Below, piece by piece: positions 33,468-45,940 of a DNA stretch of 64,000 bases. Position 1 is the stretch's first letter; each line of letters opens with the position of its first letter. Under the pieces are notes generated by a model. The model saw only the letters and a program-made list of their open reading frames with translations, ran no database searches and was not told the DNA's origin. The stretch lies in assembly GCA_051453625.1 (NCBI GenBank), contig JBOZIK010000001.1, positions 124,846,863-124,910,862 of the forward strand, in the 5' to 3' direction. The stretch comes from Welwitschia mirabilis (lineage: Eukaryota; Gnetophyta; Gnetopsida; Welwitschiales). Both the position numbers and the translations under genes were made by a program.

Positions 33468-35446
33468 TTGGTATCATATGGATGATCAGGTAAATTACTA
33501 CCAATGAAAAAATGAAGTTTTTAGTTGTGTATACTATCTATCACTTTGGCTATCATCAGGATAACTAGATGAATGACAGATATAATAACTACTATAGTAA
33601 CCTACTATAGTAACCTAATGTTATCCAAGGTATTGTCTTGAGTGTTATCATTGGTGTTATCTAGATGACCAAGTGGACGATAGCTATGGTAACTATCGTA
33701 GTACCCTGATATAATAATTTTGCTAAGTAACTTACTCTAGATGATGCATTTTTTTCATCCAAATAATCTCTACTCATCATCTCTTAGTTCAAGCTTAACT
33801 TATTAGGCTTTAAAGCATTATAAATAACTCAAGAAGCATTTCAATTGATCATATCAATCCTCATTATGATAATAGCTAAAACATCTTAATGGTATCACAT
33901 TATGTTATTGTATTCTCATTTGGATGTCAAAACTCTTTCATAAGGATTTTAAATAAAACATGTTTTGAAAATCATCCATAAATGATCAAAAATATTTAAA
34001 AACTATTCTTTCTTATTCATCATGATGGATACTCCAATTTTATTCATAATTTATCAAAAACCTATTGAAATAGACCTGGAAAAATTTGAACAAAATGTTA
34101 AATATCATTAACTTGTCTTGTAACATAATCACTCACTAAATTTTAGTCCCTAATAAAGAAAGTAAAAAAGAATAGAAGTAAATCACTTAGTATCATCTTG
34201 ACTATTCTCTACATGACTAGGTGGACGATAGCTATAGTAGATGCTATAGTAATTACTATAGTAACCTTGCTATAGTAACCTATTGTAGTAATCTAGTATC
34301 GTCTAGGATGTCATCTTAAGTGTTGTCCTAGATGTTGTCTAGATAATTAGGTGGACAACGACTATAGTAACTACTATAGTAACTCAACTATAGTAACTCT
34401 ACTATAGTAACTTGCTCTGGACAATGCATTTTCTCATCCAAATCATCTTTGGTCACCATATCTTAGTCTAATATTAAATTCTTGAGTTCTAAAGCATCAG
34501 AAATAATTCTATTAATACCTATTATGATAATAGCTAGAATATCTTAATGGCCTTTTATTCCATTATTGTATCCTCATCTTGATGCCAAAATTATATCATA
34601 AGAATCTTAAATGGAACATGTATTAAAACTCATTCATATATGATCAGAAATATTAGAAAACTGATCTTTCTTATTCATCAAGATGGCTACTCCACTTTTG
34701 CTTTTAATTAATTAACAATCTATCCAAATAGACCTGAAACACACTCCATACATAATGTTAAATATTGTTGATTTGGATTGTAACATAGCCCCCCATAAGT
34801 ATTTGTCAGTATTTAATAAATAAAGAGAAAAACAATAAAAGCAAGTCACTTGATGTCATCTTGGTTGTTGTTTAGATGATCAGGTGGATGATAGCTATAG
34901 TAACTGCTATAGTAACCTACTACAGTAACCTGGTATCATCTAGGGTATTGCCTTGAGTGTCATCCTAGGTATTATCTAAATAATCATGTGAATAATAGCT
35001 ATAATAACTACTATAGTAACCCTACTATAGTAATCGAACTACAGTAACTTACTCTAGACAATGCATTTTTACTCATCCAAATCATCTCTAGTCATCATCT
35101 CTTAGTCCAAGATTGGCTTCTCAGGTTCTAAAACATCATAAATAACTCTAAAAGCATCCAAATTAATTACATCAACCCTTCTTGTGATGATAGCTAAAAC
35201 ATCTCAATGGCCTTACATTCCATTTTTCGGTCCTTATGTGAATGTTGGAACTCTATCATAAGAATTGTAAATGAAGCATATCTTGAAAATCATCTATAAA
35301 TGATTAGAAATATTAAAAAATTATCCTTTCTTGTTCATTGTAATGATTACTCCACTTTGTTCTTAATTGATCAAAATCTTATTTAAATAGACTTGGAACA
35401 TACTTCAAACATGATGTTGAATATTGCTAATTTGGATTGCAACACA
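33468..35446 (-). repeat. Three tandem 660-bp units of U3 plus PPT
   Basis: Junctions at 34127, 34787 and 35446 are 660 and 659 bp apart. Each has the LTR start (minus TATGTTAC or TGTGTTGC) preceded by a PPT-like G run (decayed at the first; GGGGGGC at the other two) and about 60 bases of interior sequence. So each unit carries U3, a PPT and the neighbouring interior. The outermost unit's far boundary is approximate. Confidence 0.75.
33590..35050 (-). promoter_or_regulatory. CTATAGTAAC motif arrays in Gyp-3 3' LTR
   Basis: CTATAGTAAC and variants (CTACAGTAAC, TTGTAGTAAT) recur at 12-14 bp spacing in three clusters (about 33590-33720, 34218-34420, 34890-35050), one per U3 unit. The 5' LTR has a fourth cluster at 39780-39965. 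The core CTATAG is palindromic. Confidence 0.7.
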
Positions 35447-35459
35447 GCCCCCCACTAAG
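35447..35459 (-). other. Polypurine tract of Gyp-3
   Basis: The minus strand reads CTTAGTGGGGGGC directly before the LTR start TGTGTTGC. Confidence 0.75.
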
Positions 35460-37119
35460 TGTTTATTAGTCTCTGACAAAAAAATTAGAAAAAAATAAAA
35501 GCATCCCAAATTGAAAAAAAGCATAAAACAAAACACTTAAGTAGAAATGATCTTACATTATCAAATATAGATTGTATATGAAAAAGATATTTTAATTAAA
35601 AATAATAAGAATTATATACATTTAATTCAAAACTACCATTTCAGTTCTATAAAAAATATATTTCCAATAAAGAAATTCCTTCTAATTAAAGCTAATTTTT
35701 TGATAATTCTAAATAATCCGCCTTCATGAAGTATATAAATTCATCTTAAATTTTAAGTAAGTTTACATGCGATGATTAGAAGGGACAACCTGAAATTTTT
35801 AAGAGATGTAAAACAAAAAGTGAAAATCAAGGAGGAAAAACATAAAATAATAAAGGAAAAGATAATAAGCTTAAGAATTAGGGAAAAACCATTAAGCTAC
35901 TTAGATCTTTAAATCTAATCTCTTAAAACCTGACACTTTATTTGAAAGCAAAAGAAATTTAAATCTTTTTAAAATATCAAATTTATTTTTTTAATTTTTG
36001 GTCCTATGCTGAATAGAAAAAGTATAATTAACAACTTTGAAATTATCTAACTTAAGCAATAGAAACAAATACATTACATTCTAACATATTCTATTTGAAG
36101 TTGATCAATTACTAATAGTCTTTTATTTTTAATTTAAGACATATAATTCTTGATTACTAAAACATCATGATTTTGTTTGAATAGTCTGGATGAAGATGAC
36201 AATGTACTAATTGAATTTAAAATATCATAACTATAATCTTAAGCATTAATTTAAAAGATGGCTATAAACTAATAATATTCAACAATGTGATAATTATAAC
36301 ATACTTCGAGGTGTACCTCATTTTACCTTGAATTCCTCCCATTATAGAGTGCTCATTCCTAAATCATTAAGTAACTTTTCCCTTGGTGTGGTAATTTCCA
36401 AGATAGATTAGGAGTGATGATCAAAAGTTTTTTTATAGTATAAATTAATATTTCCTTTTTCTTTTGAGAATTCTCCATAAATATAAAAAGACAATTATGC
36501 ATTATCAAAGTACTAATAACTTATAGCCTTAATAAAAATAAAGTTGATAAATAGACAAAGCATATAATATGAACAACTTAATTGAGCACATTTTCCTCTC
36601 CTAAAATAATATTTCATAAGCATTTAAATGCCTTTCAGTTGGTTGAAATCTAATTGATCATCTATAGATTATAAAATCCTAAAATGTTCAACAAACTACA
36701 TGATGAAAAACTGAAGTAGAAATTAAGTTAATAAATGTTGAAAAAAAAAACTATTTAAATAATTACATTTACATAAAGATAAGTAGTGGATATCTCCTTA
36801 AGAAAAGATACTCTGCTAAATAAATTGTTTTAAGTAGAATATAACTCTTTTTCTTTACATTTATCACTATCTTAAAAAGATAGATATTTCAACATAGTTA
36901 TTGCATTTTACTTTTCTCAAGAAAATAAGGATCAAACCATATAGAAACTAGTTGCTAAAACGTGAAAGATATATGATTATTTTTAAGTGAAATCAATTAT
37001 CAAAACAAAAGTATAATGATAACACCTTAATATTAAAAATTTTATAATCTAAATAAGAGATGAAGAATTGATAAATTTCATTGAAAAATAATCTCATTAA
37101 ATTGATGCAAAGCATAACT
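35460..37119 (-). other. Gyp-3 non-coding tail
   Basis: 1.7 kb between the ORF end and the PPT, without reading frame. It is homologous in inverse orientation to Gyp-5 55401-57154, for example AATCTATCTTGGAAATTA and CTTTATAATGGGAGGAAT-type phrases in both. Confidence 0.65.
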
Positions 37120-38405
37120 ATAATTTCATGATTCATCAATGGCACTACTCAAAGAATGGAACCAAGAAATATTAGGAGGCTTCTTAGGATGATTAACTAG
37201 GGCATGTTTATTAAGACTATGAAGTTTCCTAAGATTCAACTTAAGGTATGGATTTCCATTAAGGAGATAAGGCTTTTCCCCATTTAGTATTCTAAGAAAT
37301 CCTAAATTACATTTTTTAGAAGTAGGAAGTAATGTTGAATTAAGGTTAGAAGAAAGAGTAATATTTTCATTTTTACTTGAAAGATTAAGTGAAAGATATG
37401 GAGAAATATTTTTAATAGGATTAGACTCTTTAATTACTTCATGGAATATAAGAAATATATCCTCTATTTGGTTTTCTTGAATCTCATTAATGTCTTTCTT
37501 ATCCTTCTTTCTTGCATTATTTTCGTTATTATCTTATTACATATCATCATTATATAAGTTATTAGATTCATCAAAAATCTCAAAAAGAGAGATGTGATTA
37601 CTATGTTAATCATAGGTTGAGAAATTTTCAGAATTCTCTAGAATTAATTCCTCCATTTCACATTGATTCTCTAATAGTAAGTGGATATTATAGATATAAT
37701 ATAATATCTCTATACCATCATTTAATTAATTTTTATTTTTATTTAATTATTAAGTTAAAACTTTGTTATCCTCACTTTTGCTTTCTTCTAGTGGACATTT
37801 GTCATCTAAAAGTTAATCATCAAAATAGAAGTCATTACTATGTATATCATTTTAACATTTTCCTTCTCATTCTAAAAGTGAGAGATAGAAGTATAGTGGT
37901 ATAGGCTTGGGAATGTTATGTTATAAGAGAATCTTAAGGTCTTTAACTTCTAACATTATTTTTTAAAGTATGCCTATAAGGGTCTCCATATTCTTATTGG
38001 TGGCCTCTTGTAGTTTTTTCTCCTTGTAAGTTCTTCTATTAAATCATAGAACTTGGGGGGTGTAAGAAATCTATTTCTTCTTGATATTTCTTGATGGTAG
38101 GAGATTGACAGATTATTTATAGAATGATTTTTTATGCTTTTCTAAATGAAGTAGTAGTTCTAAAATGTTAAAACTAATCATTATTACTTTTACATTAAGG
38201 ATAAAAATAAGAAGGGGAAAAAGAGGGAGGTTGAAAAGAGGAAGGTTTTCAATTTTTAGTTTCAACATCATTTTTTATTAACACTCTCTTCTTCTTTCTA
38301 AAAATATTTCATGTAATGTTCTTTTTACCTTTATCCATAGAATCTAAGTTTCTTCTTCTTTTAGCAAAGATTTCTTATAGGATTATTTTACCATTATCCA
38401 TAAAA
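37120..38405 (-). pseudogene. Unassigned ORF of Gyp-3
   Basis: The minus strand opens near 38405 with MDNGKIIL.EIFAKRRRNL. It has a Pro/Ser stretch (WKPSSFQPPSFSPS), a YQEEIDFLHPPSS segment, and ends LKLNLRKLHSLNKHALVNHP followed by KKPPNISWFHS and a stop near 37130. Gyp-5 encodes the same order (EMFTKRNRNL; YQEEIDSLYPPSS; LNLRKLLNLTKHVLINHPKK). Conservation of the protein ends in two diverged copies shows it was once translated. It sits where gag is expected. I recognise no gag core, zinc knuckle, protease or RT. Stops are frequent in both copies. Confidence 0.55.
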
Positions 38406-38861
38406 ATAGATGAGAAAAATGGAACAATAAAAATTAATTTGGATATTAAGTAAGATAACCATTAGGACCTCTTAAAGACAAGGTGTAGATTAAACTTACT
38501 AACTAAGCATTTATCATATTAAAAGCATGAGATAAATGTAAATTTTAGATGATGGTCTCCAAGATTAAATTAGATACAAAGAGTAGGTCTCTAATGGTTG
38601 TTTTTAAGTTCATACATAAAACTAACAATAACATGGAAATAAAAACTCATAGAAATCAAAATGAAAGAAAAACCAAGAAAATTAATTAAAATTTAAGCTA
38701 AGCTATGAAAGCAAAAATGCAAGCTAAACTAAGAAAAGAAATGAAAAACTATATGTACACACTACACAATAAATAACTTGAAATCAAATTCATTACTTCT
38801 GCAATGAGAATCAAACTTTTAAACATTCTCGAACTTCTTCCTAAAAATGACACCAATTTAT

Positions 38862-40370
38862 TGGCATGCATGTTATGTGTTTCTTATATTTAATTAATTA
38901 TCTTTAGTAATAACTTATAATCTTGAGTATATAATACACACAAACACATACTAGTATAAGAAGTCAACCCAATTTCATACTCTAGAGAGGAATTCAAATG
39001 TACATTTAGAAAATTAATTTATTTAGGAAGGAATTGAAATGATTTTCTATTCTAATTTTAGAATGATAAATGAATGATAATGTCATAATGGATATAAGGA
39101 TGATATGCAAGTCTAAATGTAATAATTAACCAAGTTTAACAATCTATTATTTCCTAAATTAGCCCTTATAATATATATCAGTTACAAATTAATGTTACTT
39201 TAATTATAACCAACATAGACTCTAAAGCATATAAGAGAAAAATTGGTAGAAACAAAATGATATTTTATTAATCACAATGCTTCTTACATTAGTTGAAATA
39301 TATTTGCCTTAAAAGAAGGATACATAGTCCAACGCCAAGGTGAGCTCCTCTCCTAAGCCAGATGGATCCCTTAATTAAACTTTAAATCATCATAAGAATA
39401 ATCAATGCATAAAATATGATAAATAAGACACTAAGTGAAGTATTTATAGTTTTGGGGTGATGGTTTATATCACCAAGAAGTAGTAGAAAATGAAGCATAA
39501 TCATATTACTAATTTTGTAATGGATGGAATATGTTCTACATTCATTATAGTTATCATCCTATAGAGTGTCATCTATATGACTAGGTGGATGATATGTAAT
39601 CTTATTTTCTAAGGGATAGATGTCCTTGACATGTCTTCTTAGTATAACATTGGAGTGTCATCTATCTAGTATCATCTATATAACTAGGTAGATGAATGTT
39701 AGTGAAAAAATAAAGTTTTTAGTAGTGCGTACTTTTTATCATCTTGGATATCATTCAGACGATTAGGTGGATGAAACCTACAATAACTGCTATAGTATGT
39801 GATATAGTAACCTTAATATAGGAACCTACTATAGTAACCTACTGTCATCTAGGGTGTCATCTTAAGTATCATTCTGTGTGTCATCCAAATGACCAAGTAA
39901 ATGACAACTATAGTAACTACTATAATAACTACTATAGTAACCCTGATACAGTAACTCTACTTTAGTCATTTCTCCATACGATGCATTTTTCTCATTCAAA
40001 TCATTCTATTCATTAACTCTTAATTCAAGATTGACTTCTTAGATTCAAATCATTTCTAGTCATTAACTCCAAAAGCATCCAAATTGAACATCTGAAACCC
40101 AATTATAATGATAGCTAGAACATCTCAATGGTCTTACATTCCATTGTTCTATTCTCATCTAGATGTTAGAACTTTGTCATAAGAACCTTGAATGGAACAT
40201 GTCTTAAAAATCATCCATAGATTGTTGAAAATGTTAGAAAACTAGCTTTTCTTGTTTATAGTAATGGATACTCTAATTTTATTCTTAATTGATCAAAAAC
40301 CTAGTCAAATATACCTAAAACATGCTTTAAACATAATGTTAAATATTGCTAATTTAGCTTATAATACATA
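38862..40370 (-). mobile_element. 5' LTR of Gyp-3
   Basis: Single-U3 version, 1509 bp. TATA (minus TATAAATA) at 39441-39448. The R/U5 side (near 39330-39400) is recognisably homologous to Gyp-5 53270-53340 (CCATCTAGCTTAGAAGAG against CCATCTGGCTTAGGAGAG). Confidence 0.8.
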
Positions 40371-40839
40371 CCTTTGAGTAGTGTAAAAATAACCTTAAGA
40401 AGGAGAATAGAGAAAGAGTGAAAAATTTGAAGTAAATAACCTAGTAAAAGTAAATGATTACATGTGTAAAATATTACAACATGAACAAAAGGTAATTACT
40501 NNNNNNNNNNNNNNNNNNNNNNNNNNNNNNNNNNNNNNNNNNNNNNNNNNNNNNNNNNNNNNNNNNNNNNNNNNNNNNNNNNNNNNNNNNNNNNNNNNNN
40601 TACTAAAAGATAAGGGAAAAAAAGTGAAATGAACTTACCTCCTGACAGTAGGGGAAAAAAGTGAGAAATGTGGATAAAAATTAACTTTTGATTCCTTTTA
40701 GAAAAAAAAAACAAGAATCTTTTGTACTTGACATAACATTATAAGTGTTAGTGAGATGATAGTCAACTACACATTGGTGGTACTAATAATGTAACTAGAG
40801 GAAAAATAGTAATATGAATAAGAAAAGAAAGAGGAAAAT
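40371..40839. other. Unclassified sequence with 100-N gap
   Basis: AT-rich, no coding or repeat signal that I can support. The gap is at 40501-40600. Confidence 0.3.
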
Positions 40840-42085
40840 GAACCATATGGAACCATTGTAAGTTCAAAGAAAAGTTAGTAATCATAAAGGAACATCACAT
40901 TACTTGCTAGAAAGACTAAATTAATCATACAGTTAAGCAGTAATAACCTCAGTAGCCTGTAAAGCCAAAGGATAAACCAAAATCATAAGGGGAGGTCACA
41001 CTACTAACAAAGTAGTCTAAATTAATTATATAGTTAAGCATTGATGACTTAAGCATATTACAAAATTAAAGGATAAATCAAAATCATAATAGGATGCAAT
41101 ACTACTGACTAAGTAGCACAAATTAATCATACGTACAAGAGAAATAAACGAAGTAACCCATGAAGTTAAAGAAGGATGATCCATAATCATAACAGGGGAT
41201 TACACTATTGACTAGGTAGTTGAAATTAATCATACAATTAACTCATGGTGATCTAAGTGGTCCACAAAGTTAAAAAATGAATAAGAACATAAGTGGATGT
41301 TACACTACTAAGTAGGCATTCCAATTTAATCATATAGTTAAGTAGTAGTGATCTACATAGCCTTCAAAATCAAAAAATAAACTGAAACTAGAAGGGAGTG
41401 TGACATAGCTGACATGGCAATTCCAAGATGATTTCATGCTAACATGAGAAGTTATGAAAGCCTAATACTAGACCAAAACCATAACAAAGTATCATACTAT
41501 TGATTAGGCACCTTGAAATTGATGTTAGACTAATGTGAGCTATTATAGAAGCTTAACAATTTGGTAAACTTATAAGAAGCATCATACTACTAATCAAGAA
41601 CCTCAAAATTAATATCAGGATTGTTTTAATAGTTAGAAAAATATAATAATTCACTAGACTTATAAGGGAATATCATACTATTGAGTAGGAACTCAAAATT
41701 GATGTCAGACTGATATAAGCAGTAACAAAAATCTAACAGTTTACTAAACTTATAAGGGGACATGATACTATTGATTAAGAATCTTAAAATTAATGTCACA
41801 CTAATGTAAGAAATTAGGGAAGCCTAATAGTTTGTCAAACTTATAAGAGATCATCATATTATTGATAAATCACATTGATATTAATGTTAAACTAACTTAA
41901 AAAGCCATGTAGGATTAATAATCAATCAAACTTATAAAAAATCATTATATTATTGATTAAGAACTTTGAAATTGTTGTCAAATAGACATGATAAGTCACA
42001 AAATCCTAATAGTTTACTAAAATTCATAGTTCACTAGATTTATAAGGGAGTACCATACTATTGTCTTATCAGTCCTATATTAGCA
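40840..42085. repeat. Degenerate tandem array, monomer about 101 bp shifting to about 91 bp
   Basis: The anchor AAATTAATCATA.AGTTAAG recurs at about 40918, 41019, 41120, 41223 and 41323 (period about 101). After a transitional unit at about 41424, the anchor AAAATTGATGTCAGACTAAT recurs at about 41516, 41605, 41696, 41786, 41877 and 41969 (period about 91). All monomers share ACTTATAAGGGGA..ATCATACTATTGA-like or CATAAGGGGA.GTCACACTACT-like blocks, so the two periods are related subfamilies. About 12 monomers. No ORF. Confidence 0.8.
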
Positions 42086-42859
42086 AGTGAGACACACTAA
42101 TATTGAATTCAAGACTAAGATAAGTAGTTTTATACTTAAGGTTTTTTAACCAATTTTATTATATTAATTATAAATAATTATCATAATTATCATGTGCTAA
42201 ATATGAAGTAGTTAAGAAGTTTTAACTCTTAACAAAGTTATTATTATAACTGTACTAATAATAAATTATTTAACTTATAAAAGATACAATACAAGAAACA
42301 ATGAGTCCTAGATATCCCTCAATAATGCATACATTTGTGAACTATGAAAGATCATACAAATACTCACATCCATGCTTTTCAATAAAAAATTTAAAAAGTA
42401 CAGCATCAATTACAGATTAATTATATCAATGTTAAGGATCCATAGAAAATAGCACATGATAATCTAAACTATATTCTTAGAGCTCTCAATAGAAGACCAT
42501 GGAAACAACCAATTAGAGAACTCTAATCTTAATTTTAACAATCCCTCCAAGTGTAAAATGAAAAAATTATAGTATTTAGAGAAGAACTCTTTCAAATCCT
42601 CTAATCAACAAGGAGGAGTAGAAGTGCTTAATTAAGCATAATAGTACTACATTCATAACTTGCCTGGAAATTCTAAAGATAGCATTATAGAAGATCAAGA
42701 CATCAAGAATATGTGAATAAAGTACAAATTCACATGTATGTAGGTACTCCAAGATCTTATGAAAATGCACTATAATGGTTGTAGTACATTAAAAACCACT
42801 GTTGGTTGAAGAACATAGAGAAAAACTCACATAGTTGATATGTCGCAATGTTTCTTATA
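42086..42859. other. Unclassified AT-rich sequence
   Basis: No support for genes or repeats. Confidence 0.3.
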
Positions 42860-44190
42860 GGAGATGTTGTAGCCTAGTAGAATTGGCTAAGTGCAATGAA
42901 AAATGATTGGATTAACTAGATAGAATTTAAAAATTAATTTAAAAAACATTTTTATTCTTAACTACTTCATCAAAAATAGAAGGATGTAGTTTAAATACCT
43001 AAGATTAGGGAGAAAGAATCTTGATAAGCACTGAAAAGAATTCTAGAAATTACATAAATTACAAACTTAGTGGAATCCAAAAAAAACTTGTAAATGATTT
43101 TATTGTACTTTTTCACTTTAACTAAAAAATCTGATTTACCCTTTAGAACCTAAATCTCGACAACGAACATATAAGAAAATTAAATATTATATGAAGGCAT
43201 CATGAAGGACTCTAATAATGGTCTTGATGGTAATAATAATTATTTAACAACCAAGGCATCAAAACTCTCAATCCTAATTAGAGCCCTCCAGTCAAAATAT
43301 CTAAGCATTTATTTGTCGCTATTATAAGAAAAAGGGTCATGTAATCAAGAAGTACCCTAAGAAAAAATAAGATGGAATTTCAAACTAGCTAACTATAGTA
43401 CAAAGTTAGCGATAGGGAAAAAAATATTATTCACAGTAGTTCAAATAGGTTTTGTATGAAATCAATTCTCTATAATTGAGCTTAAAGAATTTTTTTAAAA
43501 TTTTCCTATTATATTTCTTATTTATTGTAATGATAGTAATCATTTTATTTCTTTTAATATTACAACTTATTTCTAAGATAAAATTACTAGGAAACTAATT
43601 TCTAGAGTAGATGTCATAGAAGGAAAAGTAATCACACAATCAGGCCACTATAAACATTTAAAGTTTATAATTAATGGTCTACATTTTACTAATAAATTTT
43701 ATGTTTTTTTGATTGAAAAACATAAGGTAATTCTAGTGATGTCCTTTCTAGTAAAATATGATGTTAAAGCATCATTCAAAGAAGAAATCATACTTACTTT
43801 GACTTTGTTTAGAAGAAAAATTCTAAAAGAATAGAAAAGAAGGAAATATATAATATCCATAAAAAATAGAGAAATAAAGAAATCCATTAAGGTAATTCAC
43901 TTTTTCTATGTCATAGTAACTAATGAAGTAAAAGTAAAGTTATCTATTGAGTTATATAACTTTCATAAAGTATTCTAAGATAAGGTTAGTTTATCACCTA
44001 AGAAAAAAGTGGAATATGCAATTGATCTTATACTAGAAGCATAAGTAATATTTTCCACACCATATAGATTTTTGGTCATTGAACTCAAAGAGCCAAAGTT
44101 GCAAATTCAATGGTTGGTAAATAAAGGCAAAATTAGGCCTACTATGTGGCCTTGGGGAGTGCCATTTTTTTATAAAGAATAATATGGATT
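42860..44190 (+). pseudogene. Gyp-4: gypsy gag-protease-RT fragment
   Basis: The plus strand carries a decayed zinc knuckle (43314-43358, CRYYKKKGHVIKKYP, two Cys changed to Tyr). A protease C-terminal region follows (43640-43800, GHYKHLKFIINGLHFTNKFY then VILVMSFLVKYDVKASFKEE). The start of RT is at 43940-44180 (YAIDLILEA, FSTPYRFLVIELKEPKLQIQ, GKIRPTMWPWGVPFFYKE). The last segment matches the gypsy RT N-terminus (IDL.PG..P...PYR..P.EL.EL..QL..LL..G.IRPS.SPWGAPV). RT stops near 44190 without its catalytic motif. The weak part before 43300 would be gag. Confidence 0.75.
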
Positions 44191-44466
44191 ACTATTACAA
44201 TCTAAATTGGCAATATTTAGTATCATGTTTGGAGTGAATTTTTAGGCCTTTTTTATGGGTTTAATGCTTCAATTAATCAATTTTGATGTCAAGGACTAAA
44301 GATAAAGAATCAATAATAATTTGGATCAAAACGAAGTAATTATAAAGCATTAAGGAAATTATGTGGCATATAAAAGTGACAAAGAAACATGTGATAGCAA
44401 CATCTTATAGGGATACGATCGTAATGTTGAAGATACATGGTAATAGCATTAGTTTAGAAGAGACAT
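44191..44466. other. Unclassified flank of Cop-4
   Basis: No RT continuation is recognisable after 44190. GACAT at 44462-44466 is the left target-site duplication of Cop-4 (AACAT at 52967-52971 on the right). Confidence 0.4.
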
Positions 44467-45922
44467 TGAGAATCAGTTTGACTTAGAGGGGAGGGGTGAA
44501 TGAGTTCTATCAAATAAAATTATTTAACTTAATAATAGGACTATATGAAAATGCATAATAAAAAACACCTTATCAAATAATGTGGTTTCCTAACTTGGAT
44601 ACATCCACACACAAAGGATAGCTTCTACTCACACTTTTAGATATTCTTAACATATAATAAATAGTAGTTTTCTAGTTTACCACGAATCTTATAATAAATG
44701 AGAATCTCCTCATAAGGCATTACTCTCTACCCCTCGAGGGAATAGTGGTTTTCATGGATACACCACAAATCTTTACAATAATGAGAGTCTTATCGTAAGA
44801 CAACACTATCTCCCTTATAAGGAAATAATGGTTTTTGGGCTCACTAATAATCTTACATCAAACAGGTACCTAAAAGCATAATATCAAAAGCATACCCCCG
44901 CAAGAATTGCCTTATAAGCTATTTGATGTTTAAGGAATTAGACTTTACAATAATATTTAACAATAAGATAGACCTCAATGGAAATAAAAATACAACATAG
45001 CAATAAGCCTAAAGATATTTCTTTGAAGAAAATTTAAAATCCTTGAACCTGCTATTATTATCACAAGTATGAATGAAGAATTATAGCTATGTAGATTCAA
45101 GATCAGATGATGGAAGCAATGCAAGATTTTTACTGATGAATCCCTTGATTTCTTTATGAGAAGTGCCTTTACTCATGCATTTAAAGATATGTATATTTTT
45201 TTTGATTCAATTAAGTACCAAAAAGTTCTTTTTAGATTTATGACATTGAGGCTTTATAGAATTGAAGAAGATATAGAAGTTTAAGCTTGAAAGATAGCTA
45301 TTTAATTTTGTCATCATCATGTAATGGATAGTCAATGTCTATGCTTTAGGTGCATAACTTTGGTTTAAGACATCTTTAATTTTGTAGACATATTCACTTT
45401 AGATGTCTTCATTTTTGTAGATGTCTCCAGTCAACTTAATCAAATTTTAATGAATTTTACTTTGTAAGATCCTTAGACCTTTATAATCTTGAATCCATGC
45501 TGTGAAAGTTCATAGCTCTCCTAAAACATAAGATATTAGTTAAAAACCAAAATTACTTTGTTACCTATTTTAGCTCAACATAGACATCTTCAAACATGTA
45601 CACATATTCATTTATGTCAGGCTTAACTTTTAGCTTAGTTTTCTTGAATGTAGTAATCATCTTTTAACATATCATTTATTTTCTAGTACATGCAAGATAT
45701 CTTCAGATTTATAAACATCTGCACTTGTGATGTCTTCAATTTTTTAGACATCTTCAAATAATTAATTTAGCAATTTAGCATCTAATCCTTTTTATGAAAT
45801 TTTTCCTCTAAAGATATATTATGATCTAGTACCTATCAAGGTATGATGTTTCTATAATAACATATCTACATAATAATAAAAATATTTGACAAGTGAAGTC
45901 ATCAAAACTAGAGTTTCCATCA
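44467..45922 (-). mobile_element. 3' LTR of Cop-4
   Basis: Plus strand TGAGAATCAGTTTGA...GAGTTTCCATCA, aligned with 51421-52966. TATA (minus TATAAAGC) at 45251-45258. AGATGTCT/AGACATCT motifs lie at 45360-45770, upstream of it. Confidence 0.9.
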
Positions 45923-45940
45923 ATCTTCCCCTTTTTGATG
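45923..45940 (-). other. Polypurine tract of Cop-4
   Basis: The minus strand reads CATCAAAAAGGGGAAGAT immediately before TGATGGAAAC, the LTR start. Confidence 0.85.

Larger units (their letters stand above)
32658..35446 (-). mobile_element. 3' LTR of Gyp-3 with triplicated U3
   Basis: The outer 0.9 kb matches the 5' LTR (CATGTTGTGTGCTTCTT against CATGTTATGTGTTTCTT and onward). The U3 part then occurs three times, ending at 34127, 34787 and 35446. The LTR is 2789 bp against 1509 bp for the 5' LTR; the 1280-bp excess equals two extra units. Confidence 0.8.
32658..40370 (-). mobile_element. Gyp-3, gypsy-type element lacking pol, with expanded 3' LTR
   Basis: The 5' LTR is at 38862-40370 and the 3' LTR at 32658-35446, with a PBS (minus) of TTGG(T)GTCATTTTTAGG at 38840-38857 and a PPT at 35447-35459. 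The 3.4-kb interior has an unassigned ORF near the PBS, then a long non-coding tail, with no RT or integrase. Gyp-5 (plus strand) has the same interior. It resembles a large non-autonomous LTR element. No clear target-site duplication was found. Confidence 0.8.

Noticed and set aside
37617-37904. 95-codon plus-strand ORF
   Set aside because: Antisense shadow of the Gyp-3 ORF, whose minus-strand reading is supported by homology to Gyp-5.
40371-40375. Target-site duplication for Gyp-3
   Set aside because: CCTTT on the right does not match ACTAT on the left; the LTR ends are too decayed to call one.
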